NCBI GenBank assembly: GCA_902729315.2
Contig: LR746278.1
Location: forward strand, 3,357,501 to 3,421,500
Length of the DNA: 64,000 bases
Direction: 5' to 3'
Source of the DNA: Spirodela intermedia
Taxonomy: Eukaryota; Streptophyta; Magnoliopsida; Alismatales; Araceae
A program made the translations under genes and the position numbers. The notes under the pieces were generated by a model. The model was not told the origin of the DNA, did not search any database, and saw only the letters and a list, made by a program, of their open reading frames with translations. This document shows positions 49,501 to 62,830 of this stretch, piece after piece (within the stretch, counting starts at the first letter, position 1; each line of letters starts with the position of its first letter).

Positions 49501-51863
49501 ATCTACAATGGGAAAAAGAGAAAAAAAACAAAGGTACAGATCAGAAGATAGGCTAAGGAGATGAAGAAAACCATTCTCCGTGGAACAATTCATTTGATGG
49601 CAAAATCAGGCCAGCATGTCCCACTTTGTCATGATCAAAGCAAGCATACAGGTCAGTAGTCCGATTGAGATGTATAAAAGAATCAGCCATTATAATTGAC
49701 TAGCACAAAATCTGGGTCCACACGTCCTACATCGTCATGATTAAAAGTATTTTGTGTTCACCAGTCATGGTACCAACTACCGCTAACAAAGGATGGGACG
49801 ACCAATAAAAACGGGAAGCCTGTTATTTCTCTGGTTTGTAATAAAAATATTTAACTCCTCACAGAAAGCTTTTTCACCTAGGTGTGAAAAAGTGGGTAGA
49901 AAGAACGTATACTGGACTATGCAACAGAAATAATCGTACCCGAATCAGATAGGAGGCAATCGACTAAATTTCTACTTCATTTTTTCATTTCCTCGAAAAA
50001 AAAAAAGCATTAGGAGAAAGTCACCCTCTTTACGCAGGAGGAGGTTAACACAACTGGGGTAGAAGAACTGAGCAATGATTGTAGATTAGAGGAGGCAGCC
50101 GAATTAGATCTATTACAGTTCCAGGTTGCTGACTGCAAGAAATCGGACATGTCATGTAACAGAGCTTTTGAAGGACCAGTTTCTAAATTTCAGAATCCAA
50201 CTGATCTTATTTTAGTGAAAAGTATGAGGAAAACGGGGCATAATGCAGAATATAAGCCATCATCGTTAGAATAGGTACCCAGGTATGCATCAGGTTATTC
50301 CACAACTGGGAGCAGTAGTATTTACGAAAAAGAAATCAGGTGCATGTGAACGGGACAGTCAAAGGTTAATGAAAAATGCTCCTTTGACAAGATTCTTGTT
50401 CTCTCTTATGTACCCTACTTTATAACGACATTTTTTGGGAGGATCTTGGTCTTTGCTTCTTTATAAAATGAAACTTGCTTCAGTTTCGTTAAATGTGCAT
50501 CTAAATCTACTAGTAATAAAATTAAGAAGAAGAAATCACATATAAGATTTACCAAGAGAACCTATAATGACTGTAATTGAAAGTCCACCAAATGAAGTAA
50601 AGTGTAAAAGCAGAGAAGATGGCAACAATGCAAAATCTTTGATTACCATTCATTCTCCAAAGTTTTATCTGACGATCATCTGCACCAGACACTATGAGAG
50701 GAAGACTGGGATGGAACGAGGCCCAATTAACACCACGGTCGTGACCTTCCAGGACATACTTGACAACAGCATCAACTCCCCCAAATAAATCTGTATTCAT
50801 CTGAGTAAGCCGTGAAATATCATCAGCTGGGGAGACAGTTTTCTTTCTTAAAGCACCTATGTCCCACACACGAACTGTCTGATCCAACGAAGCAGAAACT
50901 ACAAGGTCCTCTTTCGGGTGGAATGAGGCACACATGACATAGTGATTGTGGCCAGTTAGCACAGAAATGCAAGTCCGTGACTGCCAATTCCATATCCTAA
51001 TAGTCTGATCATCACTAGCACTGACAATCCAAGGGTATTCGTGGTGAAATTGGACAGTTCGGATATAATCAAGGTGTCCGACCAGGGTAAAAAGGCATCG
51101 ATGAGTCTTATAATTCCAGACCTTGATCTTGTAGTCATCTCCTGCAAAATTAAACGATAACATGAGAGACAATCCCAGATCAGATGAACTCAAAAACTAT
51201 ATATAAAACCAGCAACAAAGCAATAAACAGAATCTTGGTATAAAATATGCAGTCATGGGGAAAAGAATTCACGTCTTCTGAGGCTGTGTATCAAAAAGGC
51301 TTTAAAAATACGTAAGAGAAAAAGAGCATAATGCCATCTGTTCACTTCCTTCTTTGACACAAAGCTGAGCGACAATTCAGATCCATGGGATCTTAGTCAA
51401 CGAAGCATGGATGTACTCGAAACATATACATAGAACTGAAAATATCAACGTAGTGAATGAAGCTACATACAATGTAGACGAATCGATTTCCAAATCAATA
51501 AAATAGTGACCAGCAAAACGATAATTTTAATACTAGATAAGAAGGAAAATTATACCTTAAAGCACGAAAGATAAAAGGAAAAATATCATGAAGTGATAAA
51601 CTGAAAGAGGATAAAAGAACTGCGAGCAGGGTTAGAGTGTAGCAGGAGGGAACACCTCCAGAGACGAAGAGAGGCTGGGATTTGTGGAAGTGAACGCCGC
51701 GGACAGGACCATCATGCTCGTCAAAACGATCGATGAGTGTGCCCATACGGTAGTCCCACAGTTGGATCACACCGCTGTGTAGGCTCGCCAGGATCCATGG
51801 CCGCTTACTATGGAAGGTCAGCCCCTTCACCCGGTTGCTCTTTGTCTCGAACTTGGTCAGCAT
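46546..51863 (-). CDS. COPA: Coatomer subunit alpha (alpha-COP), three exons
   Basis: Exon 1 51863-51656, exon 2 51141-50647, exon 3 49502-46546; both introns are GT-AG and phase 1, and the joined frame gives 1219 aa, close to the ~1216 aa of Arabidopsis alpha-COP. N-terminal WD40 propeller: starts [15 protein letters not shown], exon 2 begins in the [10 protein letters not shown] repeat and ends in LWRMN, and exon 3 continues with [14 protein letters not shown] second propeller and the coatomer WD-associated region follow to about residue 810, then an acidic linker (830-894) and the C-terminal domain that binds epsilon-COP. Cysteine pairs near 1160-1200 ([17 protein letters not shown]) and the terminal LLCSPSQAR are typical. 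Alpha-COP is part of the COPI coat, which returns cargo with KKxx signals from Golgi to ER. The long antisense open frames in exon 3 are shadows caused by high GC3. Confidence 0.96.
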
Positions 51864-52983
51864 CTTCTATTCCCCCTCACTTCAGCGACAGGAATACTCA
51901 ACTGAAAACCCTAGCAATAAGATCGGGAAGATTCAGCCAGCAGAGATCAGAAACAAAGCCAAAAGCGGAATGGCAATCCCGGAGGACTCGAACGCAGGAA
52001 CTCAAAAAACGGCATCCATCGGCTCACAGATCTGGCGCCGACACACACTGAGGAGGATGGAAATGGGGACTGACCTCCAGATCTCAGATCCGGCGACAGG
52101 CAGGCGACCGGATCGGGCGGGATCGGCGGCCTCCGTCGTCGAGATCGGCACCGGCTACTGGAGAGAAGGGAGGAGGAGGAGGCACTCCAGGAAGCGATCG
52201 AACTCCCGCATCAATCTACAGCCACCACCGTCTCTCCCGGCGATGCTCTTCTCTTCTCTCCGCGACGAGGGCGAAACCCCCAATTGTCCCCGAGAGCGTA
52301 GCTTCTACCCTCTCTCACCATGGGTCAATCAAGCTTTTATTGTCTATTTTTCGACTAAAAGCCCCTTACAAGTTAAACAATCTGTAAGTTCCTCCCTCAC
52401 ATTTGTGTATATGACCAACACCACCACTTACACTGTAGTTCGGCGTGAGAGATTTGGAGACATGCCCCTCCCTCATGGCCCTGGCTGTCTTACAATTCCA
52501 CCCTCAAGTCGGCAGATCTGGTGGGCCCGACCGAAGAAACCCGGGCCATAGTGGAATATCATTTGGGCCGAAATAATCAATGAAGAAGTCCGGCCCATTC
52601 TACAAATGGCCCAACATCTCTCTCTCTCTCTCTCTCAACGTATGTGGGTACGACTGAACCGGTTTCAGGAACGAGCTCCCACCAGGAAGGGTGATGCAGA
52701 CGCAGCGGACCTTCAGACTTCGTTGAAGAAGAAGAGGAAATTATAAAGAAGGTAGGGCAACTCCCCCGGGCTCCCCGGAGGTGAGGAGCACCACTGGCCG
52801 GCCGCCGCCGTGCACAAGTGGCGGTGAATTGATTGCTTGCCGCCGCCGCCATTGGACGGCCGGCGGGCGGGCACCGCCGTAGCCCAAGTGTTAGCAGTGT
52901 GACCGGAGGCTGACTAGTCTCGTCCTCGATAGCGCCACAACCAGCGATGGCGCCGGCGACAGGCGTTCCCCTTCTCGCCACCT
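51864..52983. other. Spacer between the helicase 3' end and the alpha-COP start
   Basis: 51864-52350 is the probable promoter and leader of the - strand alpha-COP gene. 52560-52980 is GC-rich and holds a (CT)n tract (52617-52636). It may contain an additional last exon of the helicase gene, but I could not identify one. Confidence 0.4.
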
Positions 52984-55900
52984 TCAGCTTGGGAGCTTAC
53001 CCGCCATCAGTGGCGTCTCTGACTGCCTCAATCCCCTCTCGCCGGAGGGCACCATCTTCGCCGGCGGAGGAAAACCAGATCCTCTGGGGACGGCGGCGAA
53101 CTCCGGCGGGATATCCCCCACGTCCATGTAGCACTTCCTCGACTTGGCGTCGGCGATGAGCGCCGCCCAGTCCTCGGACTGCACGAGGGCATTCGCGTTC
53201 CCCACCACCTGCGCCAGGGAGGACGAAAGAGCCCAGTTTAACGCCGCCGCCATTAGAAGTGGAAGAGCAAAAGAGGAAGAAGAAGAAGAGGGGGTGGTCA
53301 CCCATAAGGCTCTTCTGGCGCGGGTAAGGGCGACATTCATCCGGCGAACGTCGGCGACGAAGCCCACGCCATGGCCGGAAGCGCGGACGCAGGACATGAT
53401 GATGACGTCCCTCTCCTGGCCCTGGAAGGCGTCGACAGTGTTGATGTACAGGTCCTTGCCCTGCTCGGAGGAGATGACGGGCTCGAACTCCCTCTGGAGA
53501 CAGCGGAGTTGCAGCTTGTAGGGGGTGATGATGCCGACGGAGACCCTGCCGGTGGCTGCCGCGGCGGCGCTGCCGGCCTTGAGGACGCGGTGGAGGTGGT
53601 CGTAGATGGCCCGGCAGAAGCGGGCCTCGTGGAGGTTCTGGTAGGAGGCGGAGCCACCGCGGTGGGACTCCCGGCCATGGGAGATGTCGAAGAAGAGGTA
53701 GGGTTTCAGCAGAGGGTCTCTGTAGTAGAGCTCGTCGGCGAGGTTGAGGACGATGTCGCCGTCGGCGAGGCGTCCCTGGTAGAAGTGCCTGGAGGGGAAG
53801 TCTCTGATCTGCGGGTTCATTCTGTACTGCACGGAGAGCAGCATGGCGGGGCAGCCCGCCTGCTGGAACCTCTCGAACAGGCTCCGGCTGTAGAGCAGGG
53901 ACCCCGCGGCGCGGCTGATCACCGTCGCTGGGAGCTGCTGCGGGTCGCCGACGAGCACGCACCTCGCCGCTCCAAGCACCAGCGGCGGCAGCACCGCCAC
54001 CTCGCCGGCCTGCGCCGCCTCGTCGATGACCACCATGTCGAAGCCGTGGGTCAGCCGGGAGAAGAGCCGCCGGCCGCTACTGGAGAGGGTGGTGAAGACG
54101 ATCTCGGCCTCGTCGGCGAAGCTCGCCTCCAGCTCCGCGCTGGCCTCCGCTAGGCTGAAGCTGCTGCGCCCGGCGCCGGCGAGGAACTTCTGCTCGACGA
54201 TGAGCAGCCGCGAGAGCTCCACCAGCAGCTTGTCCCTGCTCTCCACCGCCGCCGCCAGGCTCTGCAACAGGGCGTCGCGGTGGCGGTCGCGGGCGGCGAG
54301 CACGTCGGGCTCGACGCCGACGGAGCCCTGAGACCTGCCGGCGGCCGCCGCCGCGCAGAGCCCGCGCTGGAGGCGGGCGATCTCCTGCGACCGCTGGGCT
54401 TGGCTGAGCTTCAGCTGGCGGATCCATGCGGCCACCTCCTCGCGGGGTTTCTGTAGGAGCTGCTCCGTCCTCCTCTCGACGGAGACGGCCTGGGCGGCGG
54501 TGCTCTGCGAGTCGACGCCCACCCGAGCCACGTCCGGCCGGTAGCGGCGCATCTCGCCGTCGATGAAGCCCCGGTGGAGGACCCGGGAGAGTAATTCATC
54601 CGTTGCGGCATTCGACGGCGCGCAGACGAGCATCCGGGGTTTCGGGCAGAGCTTCGGCAGCGTCCGGTACAGGTTCTCCTCCATGCTCTGGAGCACGTCC
54701 TCGATGGACCCACCGCCACCGCTGGAGGCGCCGCCGCCCTCGGAGGAGGAGCTGTCGGTGCTATGCTTGTAGCTCTCGGGGGCGAGCTTCTTGAGGAGGG
54801 CGGTGTAGTAGCGCTGGTACTGAACGAGGTGGATCACGTTGAGCATCCCCCAGACGGTGTGGGTCTTGCCGGTCCCTGGGGGGCCCTGAACCAGGGTGAA
54901 GGGCCATGGATCTTGCCTCCGCGTGGTGGCGCCCCCGCTGCCGGCGGCGGTGTGCATTGCGGCCCACTGGATCGCCGCCAGCTGCGGAGCGTTGAAGGTC
55001 CTGCGCAGGTGCTCGACGAAGCTCGGCGTGAAGCAGTCGGGCATGGCCGGGCACTGCTCCTCGTACCTGGGGAATCGCTCGGGGCTGGGCCGGAGAATCG
55101 CCGCCTGCATCTGCAAACCACACGAGCTCTCTCAGCGACAGGAAAGGAACCAGCTTGAAGAAAACAGACACAACTCCATCATCAACAGCTTCAAGCTCTT
55201 CACCTGCGGATTGAGGCGGCGGAAGGCGTGCAGGGCGAGATATTCGCGCTGAGTTGTGGCGAGAGAACCAAGCACTGTGAGATGCCAGACACTCCTCGGC
55301 TGGAATTTCCTCAGAATATGATCATCCTCGACCGTGCTGGCGATCAAGGAGGCAGGACACACACACACAGATCAGCTTCTAGTTCAAAGCATACAATTAT
55401 CTGGAGACACCCAGAAGCCTAGTTTTTCTTAAATTCTCTCAAGAGATCGCAGTAACATATGATCATCTAAAAGACCCAGAAGTTGACCCAGTATGTTACA
55501 ATCATAGTAAATGGCAGCTTCCCACTACCCACTTCTGCTAGATAGCTTCACATGCTACATGAACTTTATACACCAGAAAACATGCTACATTGATCTGATT
55601 TAAACAGGAAACTACGTTCTGCGGCTGTTTAATACCTGTTTGAGAAATTACCAGCGTGGAAGTGAAGAACAGCACCATGGGGCTCACGCTTGTCGATAGG
55701 AGTGTGCCTCCTCACAGTACCAAGCACTTGTTGGGTACTCTCTGCACCCACATTCCCCTTGCTCGGGCCAACATGCTTCTTCCTCCTGGATCTGACTGCA
55801 TTGGTGATTTTGGGGGGGTGTTAAGATTTATCTGATCCTGAATAAGTAAATAATGGAGAAAATGTTCGCATGCAGACCTGAACTGGGCCTTGAGGATGAG

Positions 55901-58900
55901 AGGATTGCGGCGTCGCCTTCTTTAAAGGCAAACTTACATTCATGCACTACTGGAAGGACCACAACGTCATACCATCCTGGGCAAAAAAAGATTATGAGAG
56001 CACATTAAATATGGGGCTTAGTCGCAAGCCTATTGCAATAAAGAAGTAAGATAATCAAGAACAATGGGAAAATAAGGTAATATTTTAATTAATCTAAGGT
56101 TAAGAATTAGTCTTTGATGACAGGCGTACCAAGATAACATCAAAGTGGGTACTTTTAGGTCGTTCTAAAACAGGTAGTTCCCATTTTAGTAAAAAAATTA
56201 AAATCAGCCTCGATCAGATGGCAGATTTAGTAGTGGGAACCTTTATGGTGAATGAGACACTCATATGAAATGTTTTATATAGTCCAGCACTAATTATTAC
56301 CTAATCAAGACAAGTCAAAAGTAAAATCATTACATAGTCCTTCAGATATTTCTAAAATATCGACTTGATAGAGAAGGCTAGGCTAATAGAAGTAGGATAG
56401 GAATCTGGATTGATCAGGCTCAATCCGGTTCCAATTCGATGAGATTTGATTAAGCTGGCCAGTCAAAGGGAAAATGCCAATTTTTCCTAATTAAATCGCA
56501 GTTTGATGATTTGTGGCAACATTTTTTGAAACATCTCCAACGAAAATCAACCTTTTTCTTTTAATGCGCATCCCTCTAAAAAAATGATCATGCGAGTCTA
56601 CGATCAAAATTCCATAAATAGTAAATTCCCTTCCAACTTTTTTCCATCCACCGCTATACATTATATAAAAATCTGTCCATATCTATCTAATATCTTTTTT
56701 TTTATTATTCTTTGAACTTTCAGAAATGATGATAAAGACAAACAGAGTTTTTGAACTCCTCATTTCTCATGAGATATAAGAACAAACCAGGAATTTCAGG
56801 ATCAAAATGTAAAAAAAGAAGTCTATGAATAAACAATCAGGTGAAAAGAACACATCAAATGCATGCAGGTGCAACAATGAAAGGTTAATGTCTTGATTAA
56901 TCATTTTAATACGGCTTTTACGAAATTGATTTTTATTTCACAAAAGATTTAGTATAATTTTATAGCGACAGGAGAAGAGATGATGCTATAAATGGCACCA
57001 TATGTTCTGGCTGAATATCGTTCAAAGGAGAAGACTAATTTAAGAACCTTATTAGCCCAATTGCAGCAATGGAAAAAAGCTCATCCGTATCAATTTCAAA
57101 TTGATAACATGACAAACGGGCAGTTAGATCAATGAGGCCACCTCAGGCTCACGAGGATACCCAGTGAAATGGCCCCCTGACAGGCTGCAGATTCTGCAAG
57201 ACATACGCAGAAGAAACAGTCTCATAAGTAGCTCCTCCACAATGATAGAAAGGCTTGCAGTCACCCACCCAAAAGTCATCACTCTGACCAACAGCAACCA
57301 TGGCTCTTGGCATAATTATGACGGTCCCTTCAGAGCCTTGTCAAATGAGCATTGTGTCACTTATTAGAACATGGTGTTCAATAGACATTCAAGATCTCAT
57401 GTAGCAATTAAGTGACTTACATGTATCGTATGAAACAAAAAAATTGTAACGAATAAGATGTATTGTATCGTATGAAAATGTAGCGTATGAAATGGAATAT
57501 TGGTTCTTTATGTCCGAAATAAGTATGTCTACACATCTATCTGATAATTGAGTATTTCCATGGACTAACCCAGAAAAATATGATGATTTCTTTCCCCTTT
57601 TGAAAGGTCGGGGTTTTAATGGAACTCCAGATTGTCATCTTGGAGAGAGTTTCATCAGACTACTTAGTAATGCAACAATGAAGATTTTTTTTCCTAATAG
57701 AGCTATCAGCTGCATGCATTCATTCCTACGCAATGAAACAGAGGAGAAAGTGACTGTGTAGCCATAGATTCTAGAATGAAAGATTGCCTGATCACCTGTG
57801 AATGCTTCATCACCATTCAGGAAAGCGAAAACTCAACTAGATGAAAGAAAACTGAGTGGTTTAATGGGAAAAAGTTGCATCATCGATGACACATAAATTA
57901 TAGTAAGTCAAGACATAAAGAAGGAAAATAGTAACGCTCATGTAAAAAATAAACAACATATTAAGCACCACACGTGCACGTACATACCTCTTTCCCTCCT
58001 TTCCAAAGTCTTTACACGAACCATAATATGTGCGTCCCTGGATGCTGCCTCTGTAGTCTCCTCCCAAGTACTGTAGAGTTGGGCGCGGCACTCCTCAAAA
58101 AGCAAGGGCTCAAACACTTTCACATACTCTTCGACTGATTCAAAACTTCCAGGGACACGCTGGAGCTCAGAATCCTCTGAATTCATCAGAATGTTTGAAT
58201 TATAATCAAGATTCCATATGAGGATAAGCATGAAATTTTCAATAGAGTACAAGGATGTATTAAAATAAAAACCAAAGATAATATTGACCAATGAAAAATG
58301 AACAGAACTATGGTCTCCTAGTGCACATGCACGCGCACAAGAGAGAGAGAGAGAGAGAGATAAGGAGAATGCAAGATCAACATTGAACAACTACACCTTT
58401 CTTACATACGTCTCAAATCTATGTTAACAGCTGTGACTGCAAAATATAATAGCATTCATAACGATTATCAGTGAAGATAATAGGATTCCATCATATGTGC
58501 ACAATCATACGTCTATCAACTATTAACTTTAGATAAGCATGACACGAAAATTCAATAGACGGACATTGGTATTTCAGGGTAGGTACACTTCTCTCCTAAC
58601 TCCTGAATGTAGCAGGCATGCTTTCTTTTTTACCTTTAGGTAACTAAAAAGGCATCAAAATCAATGCGCCGAAGAACTGGAGATGTAGAAAATCCAGATG
58701 GATGTAAAATCAATTAAAAACAAAGGCATTAGAAGAACATTTACCAGGATGATGCCAGAATTTGTCATTGGTAACCTCTCGTAAAAGTCGTTGAATTGAC
58801 GTATCTTGGCATACCATGCTATTTGTAGTTTTCTTCATTGCTGGATGATCCCTTTTATTTCCTAAACTTTGGCCAAAAACCGTTGGTTTACTTGACAAGG

Positions 58901-60102
58901 CTTGTCGGTTCCGAGGCTGCCTTGAGTCTGCAAACTGCTTCCATGAGCCTTGCCTTTGGATCTGCAGTGGATTCAGTTCAGCAAAAAGCTCATTACCGCT
59001 ACTTGTCTTCTTAAGTCGACCGTCGAGACCTGCATCTACCTCAGTATTAGATTCTTCTCCTTGGTCACTAGTGTCGGACAGCGCATTTCCTTCACCACTC
59101 AATGGGTCTGTTTCTCTCTGCTCCTTGGTTGCATGTTGGGCTGGGCTTTCTACCGTCTGTTCATCCACAGCAGAGGTGGCATGGCTTGTTTCTTTTATCT
59201 GACGAGTGAGCATAGAGGAAGGAAAGGATGAATGTCTCTTCAGAGATAAACTACTAAGTGCACCTGCTTGTTTAACCTCATCAATGTCAAGAAAAACGGC
59301 TTGTCTGTTTCTTTTCTTTCCTGGCATTGCCTCCTGAAGCTTATCAAGTGTAGGCCTCGTCTTAATGATATTTGCAGCTTTTAAAGAACGATGCGCTTCG
59401 ACACCTCGGATAACTTTTGGCTTCACAGCCAGTGAATGCTCCTCCAAGTCACCTTCAGGCACATCTCCTTTAGAACCGCAACGTGAACCTCTGCTTTCCA
59501 AAGAAGAATGTCTGCCAACATCTTTGAGCAAGCCACGTCTATCCTTGTTGCAAGTCAGAAGACAAGAATCATAGGACATCTTTCCCAAAGATCTATCAGA
59601 ACCTAAAGATTCATCACTTTCACCTCCTTGTCGTTGCAGGGAGCCACTTTTACCGGTCACATTCCGTTTTTTGCCTGCATTAGCCTCCACAGCATCCATG
59701 TTGCCAGTTTCAGACCATTCTCCTTCCTCTTTTTCAAGTAGCTGAGCAGTAGGAGGAACCAAGGAAGACACTCCCACAGACTGATTACTCTGCTTATTCT
59801 CTACAGTCGAAGATGACACAAAAATTTACAGCTCCTCTCCTGACCTTCTGAAAAGCAAACCCCGTTAATGCCTGCACACATCTTTAAAACTGAAAAAAAT
59901 GTTGAAATCCAGAGCCTGAGGATGTGTGAGTACCTGGTCTAGAAGCCTTTGAGATCCTTCTGATGTTTGAAAAAAGAAAAGAGACGCATAAACTTCTGGG
60001 ATGAGACTTTGGGGGCTGAACTCTAATCAACTCTTCATTCTCAGCCTCCTCGTCAGAAGGGAAGTTATTGAGACCACGGAACCCCGCACCATAGAAACCC
60101 AT
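52984..60102 (-). CDS. SEN1/UPF1-like superfamily 1 RNA/DNA helicase (At2g19120/At4g30100-like), eight exons
   Basis: Model: 60102-59934, 59800-58745, 58176-57988, 55976-55878, 55795-55636, 55336-55204, 55110-53302, 53208-52984; total 3840 bases, 1279 aa, in frame at every GT-AG junction. The N-terminal ~400 residues are Ser/Glu-rich, with a KEEGEWSE motif and LREVTNDKFWHHP. A conserved domain follows (SFESVEEYVKVFEPLLFEE, then GWYDVVVLP and GTVRRHTPID). The helicase core has Walker A GPPGTGKT (678-685), CAPSNAATDELL (765), DEAA (965-968), GDPQQLPAT (990), QYRMNPQIRDFPS (1030), DAFQGQERD (1162) and ALTRARRALWV (1196-1206). Such helicases unwind RNA-DNA hybrids or act in RNA surveillance; the plant subfamily's role is poorly defined. 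Exon 1's 3' border is the weakest point. The last exon ends soon after the core (ERGLRQSE), shorter than Arabidopsis, and a GTAAGC donor at 53000 could lead to a further exon. Confidence 0.88.
55977..57987 (-). other. Long AT-rich intron of the helicase gene
   Basis: 2011 bp between exons 3 and 4 of the helicase model. Both flanks join in phase 1 to give the conserved RRERG-WYDVVVLP sequence. I see no nested gene or clear mobile element in it. Confidence 0.8.
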
Positions 60103-61817
60103 GGCATGAGCAAATACATGGAAACCTTCAAAAAATATTCTATCTGTCAGTAGAGAAGTTTTTCAAGTTTCAATCAAAGAAAAGAAAGCAAAGCGTAGAT
60201 ATGAGGCAGAAAAGCAGTCGACCAAAACTTTTCAAGATAGGCAAAGAATCTATCTACTAGGAAGAAGAATTGGGAAAAAAAAAGGAGAGAATGGAAATGT
60301 TGCAAGAAATATCATGATGTCGAATCCACAAGCAGAGGAAGAACATTAACCATAGTTGTTTTTTTTATTATTTTTAACTTCATTCCAAAAGGAAGATACA
60401 TTAAATTTTTCATATCGTTGCATTAAAAAGCCCCTAGACAGCACAAGACCACTGGATCCTCAGACATTGTCAGTGAGCCAGAAGAATCACTGTGGAGGCA
60501 ACTCTTCCCAGGATCTTTTTCTTCGGAAGTTTCTCCTTGACAAGCCCACAAGAAGTATGCTAACCTACTCGCTCCCTTTCACCCCAAAAAAGACCACACT
60601 TGCATCGCAAAAGTTGCAAAAAAGCATCACCATGATTATGATAAATAAACCCACAACACCTGGAAGGCTCCCTGAGAGATGCCGCCATCATCTTCCTAAA
60701 AAAATCATAGGAAATGGCAAAGATGCGCTACCAGCGAGGCACAAGCAATTACAACGAGTAAAACGTAAATGCTGCATTGTATACAAGCAAGAAAATAGAC
60801 TAAAGTTTACTACCAATTGGCATTTTCCATCCTCTGAATCACGCAGGTAGAAAAACAATGATCTTCATCAACAATTGTAGACACACCGTCTGTCGCATGG
60901 TAAAATGAAAAGGTACTCACAAAACTTTTCGAAAAGAATCCGCTCGCATAGAACAGCACTGATAAACTGAGAAGATAAACAGGCGGATGGCAGAATGGGA
61001 AATGGAACAATTTCTAGGGGACTAACATCTTTCCTGGAATTCCCATGTAACCCATTCTCAAGGGAGCCATTGTTTCATTAATTTAAAGTGAGATCAAACA
61101 CATTGACATTCTTCTGATTTTCCACCGGAAAGGTTTGCCCCCTCCCCCCCTTCCCCCAGTGGTTACTCCCAAAGTTTGTTTCCCGAGAAGTTGTTAGATT
61201 GGAGCTACCCTCAGGCAGATCCGCCCATTTTCTTTCCCGGCAAAACAGCACCGCAAAGCAGGGCCCCAAAAGGAACAGATACAGACAGCTCGAGAAGCCG
61301 GGGGGAGGGCCCAACCTCTTCTTGTCCGCAACGAGGCTGCTCCTCCCCGGAGACCACGCAGGGCAGTTACCGCCGGCCTTTCACCGTGTTCAGCGCCTCC
61401 CAAAAGCCCCTAAGAAGAAACTGGCACGATTCGGGGGTTTCACAAGACCAGGGGCCGAGGGGCGAGGAGGACGAAGGAAGGGTTCTACGGGAGCGTTTGG
61501 GCGCCTCCACGGTAGAATCTCTTCCCACAGCGTCGAGGAGCGCGGTGAAGAAGGGGGAGGGAAAGACGGGGTTTTTATAGACGGGAGAGGGAGGAAAAGA
61601 GTGGAGCTTTGGGCCGCGCAAGGTTTGCAGTTGCTTCAAGTCCGTATGCGTCCACGTCATCCGCAGGGGGTGGACGAGACGACAGGCTGGCATGGGTTTC
61701 GGATCCCATGTCGGTTTTGAATCCAAATAATGGCATAACAGGCCGGGCCCGGTTACCCAGAGAAAAGCCCGAAACTTAGGCTCCTCGTGTGACTCCCTTC
61801 TTGGGTTAAAGAAGTCA

Positions 61818-61842
61818 AGAGAGAGAGAGAGAGAGAGAGAGA
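61818..61842. repeat. (GA)n microsatellite
   Basis: Short uninterrupted GA run on the + strand. Confidence 0.9.
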
Positions 61843-62564
61843 AATTGACTTTTTTATTTGCTGAAAAACTAATCGTAATGATTCTGAATTTTTTTCTTAA
61901 AAAGATGTGACTTAAAAATTTTAAGATTTTATTTCAAATTATTTAGTAATAATTCATATTCTAAGCTACCTAGAATGTTATCATATGATAGGAAATATTC
62001 CCTAGAAATTAATGTATTCAGGCCTTATGTAGATATGAAACAATGAAAAAATATTAATTATTGTTGAAATTCTAATATATTTATGTAATAACGTGCAAGA
62101 AAATAAAAATCCAAAGCTTTGATGGAACTAATATGATTATCATGCAATGAAATAAAAATATAAAAATTGATCTTCTAAAGGGTAAATTACCAAAAGAAAT
62201 AAACATCCTCAAAAAGAAGAGAAAATATTTTATTAAAAAAATTCCTCTTTAGGAGTTGACCCCAAAATTATGGAGAACTTATGGATATTTTAGTAATTGA
62301 TTCTTCATCCGGTCTTTTGGTATAGATTTCCACAAAATCCAGCTTCTCAAAAGGAGTTCTCTAGGAAATACCCAAAAAATATGCACCATTCTTCTGATAC
62401 TTTTTATTTTATTTTAGTTGTTTAATGCATAGTATTATGAAGCAGATTATCTCTCATTTTTCATATAAAACTTGAACCCAATTATCCACCATGGATCAAC
62501 CAACCTAACTAATCCAACCCCAATAGGGATTAAGAAAGGTTTCTATATGCTGTAAGATAATCTG

Positions 62565-62568
<4 letters not shown>

Positions 62569-62648
<80 letters not shown>
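62569..62648. repeat. Compound (CT)n(CA)n microsatellite
   Basis: About 40 bp of CT runs directly into about 39 bp of CA. Likely length-polymorphic. Confidence 0.95.
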
Positions 62649-62652
<4 letters not shown>

Positions 62653-62775
62653 TAAACCATTCAAGATTAATTAAACTGGGAGGCTCTTAAAAAAGATGAA
62701 AACATGAACCTGACTCAGTTTTAAACCACTGTTCTCGCTGCATGCCTCCGGAATCGATCATCAAGAACACTAGGA

Positions 62776-62830
62776 TAGAGAGAGAGAGAGAGAGACAGAG
62801 ACAGAGAGAGAGAGACAGAGAGAGAGAGAC
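62776..62830. repeat. (GA)n microsatellite with GACA interruptions
   Basis: GA-rich tract about 200 bp beyond the APC5 stop, so (CT)n on the coding strand and possibly within the 3' UTR. Confidence 0.9.

Noticed and set aside
51835..52551. + strand frame of 238 codons starting inside alpha-COP exon 1
   Set aside because: Overlaps the confirmed exon and promoter on the other strand and shows no domain.
53371..54153. + strand frame of 260 codons opposite the helicase core
   Set aside because: Antisense shadow of the GC-rich exon; low-complexity Gly/Val/Glu composition.
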